NCBI GenBank assembly: GCA_963851095.1
Contig: CAWKOX010000010.1
Coordinates: 186,001-250,000, forward strand
Reading direction: 5' to 3'
DNA from: Oleispira sp963851095
GTDB taxonomy: Bacteria; Pseudomonadota; Gammaproteobacteria; Pseudomonadales; Oceanobacteraceae
DNA length: 64,000 nucleotides
The translations under genes were made by a program, and so were the position numbers. Below the pieces are notes generated by a model. The model searched no databases and was not told the origin of the DNA. It worked only from the letters and a program-made list of their open reading frames with translations. Below are positions 63,755 to 64,000 of the stretch, in pieces. The stretch's first letter is position 1. The number at the start of each line of letters is the position of its first letter.

Positions 63755-64000
63755 TCAGTGCAAATTCTTTAAATTATCAAACGAGTATTTAATAATCAGT
63801 TGAGCTTCAGCTAATACGGCATCGTTATTGGCTTCTTCTAAGCGAAAGCGCTGCTGGTCTTGTTGAAAGCGCTGCTTTTTAGAGAGTGCTTTATAAGCGT
63901 CTTTAATCGCCATGTCTTTGCAGCCAAGAAAGTGCTTATGAAAGGTTGAGAATTGCTCTTGCAGCATAATGTCGGTATCGAGTGCATCGGCTAAATGATG
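63755..64000 (-). CDS. Unknown protein, C-terminal part only
   Basis: The strand is open from the right edge of the window to a TGA at 63755, giving at least 81 residues of a C-terminus. An internal ATG at 63967 is not necessarily the start. The visible part is helical and charged (AIKDAYKALSKKQRFQQDQQ, a likely short coiled coil). I recognise no family. Confidence 0.6.
   Translation of the reverse strand, partial: HHLADALDTDIMLQEQFSTFHKHFLGCKDMAIKDAYKALSKKQRFQQDQQRFRLEEANNDAVLAEAQLIIKYSFDNLKNLH

Overview
The window looks like a chromosomal segment of a marine, low-to-moderate GC gammaproteobacterium of the Oceanospirillales/Pseudomonadales type. Three things point there: the gene order smc-zipA-ligA, which is the Pseudomonas-like arrangement in lineages that use SMC rather than MukB; a complete membrane alkane hydroxylase (AlkB) next to a divergent GntR regulator; and Pseudomonas-like genes such as a CyaB-type adenylate cyclase and a PA2817-like protein. 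An oil-degrading genus such as Oleispira would fit, but that is inference from gene content, not a database match. No phage, insertion sequence, CRISPR array or rRNA was seen.

Layout. 1-2.7 kb: the 5' part of a very long DUF11-type surface protein that runs off the left edge, read from a TTG start. 3.2-8.1 kb: acetyl-CoA synthetase, a Qnr/McbG-like pentapeptide-repeat protein, alkB and a divergent gntR with a candidate operator between them. 8.1-16.8 kb: smc, zipA, ligA, a lytic-transglycosylase-like lipoprotein and a beta-carbonic anhydrase. 16.9-19.5 kb: an AsmA/DUF748 envelope protein. 19.5-26.9 kb: a compact operon (CotH kinase lipoprotein, VTC polyphosphate-polymerase domain protein, DUF4956 membrane protein, porin O/P) with a near-consensus CRP site upstream and a large MalT/LuxR-type regulator behind it. 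This is the most interesting block. 27-32 kb: a DUF389 membrane protein, a periplasmic-sensor diguanylate cyclase, an SMP-30-like beta-propeller and an XRE regulator.

32.5-37 kb: a long-form aconitase B gene broken by four single-base frame changes that sum to zero, then pdxB with one frame change. All other complete genes in the window are open, so this stretch is either decayed or poorly sequenced. 37-48 kb: a Dyp-type peroxidase, a DUF6160-like exported protein, a 7TMR-DISM hybrid histidine kinase, an Fbp-type iron(III) ABC transporter with a Fur box, and alaA. 47.6-50 kb: an oxidative-stress group (msrB, glutathione peroxidase, ohrR) followed by tandem tRNA-Glu/tRNA-Gly pairs.

50-64 kb: mixed housekeeping genes: a solute-binding protein, an ABC-2 exporter, queF, cyaB, a nitroreductase, tRNA-Ser, a chalcone-isomerase-like secreted protein, a BASS transporter, a PF10118 hydrolase, cardiolipin synthase, folE, murI and a YceI protein. 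A partial unknown gene runs off the right edge.

Links between genes: AlkB starts alkane degradation, whose end product can enter through acyl-CoA and acetyl-CoA metabolism served by Acs and aconitase. CyaB could supply the cAMP read by a CRP/Vfr protein at the cotH operon. Fur control of fbpABC would feed iron to AlkB, aconitase and the peroxidases. These links are inferences from gene content.
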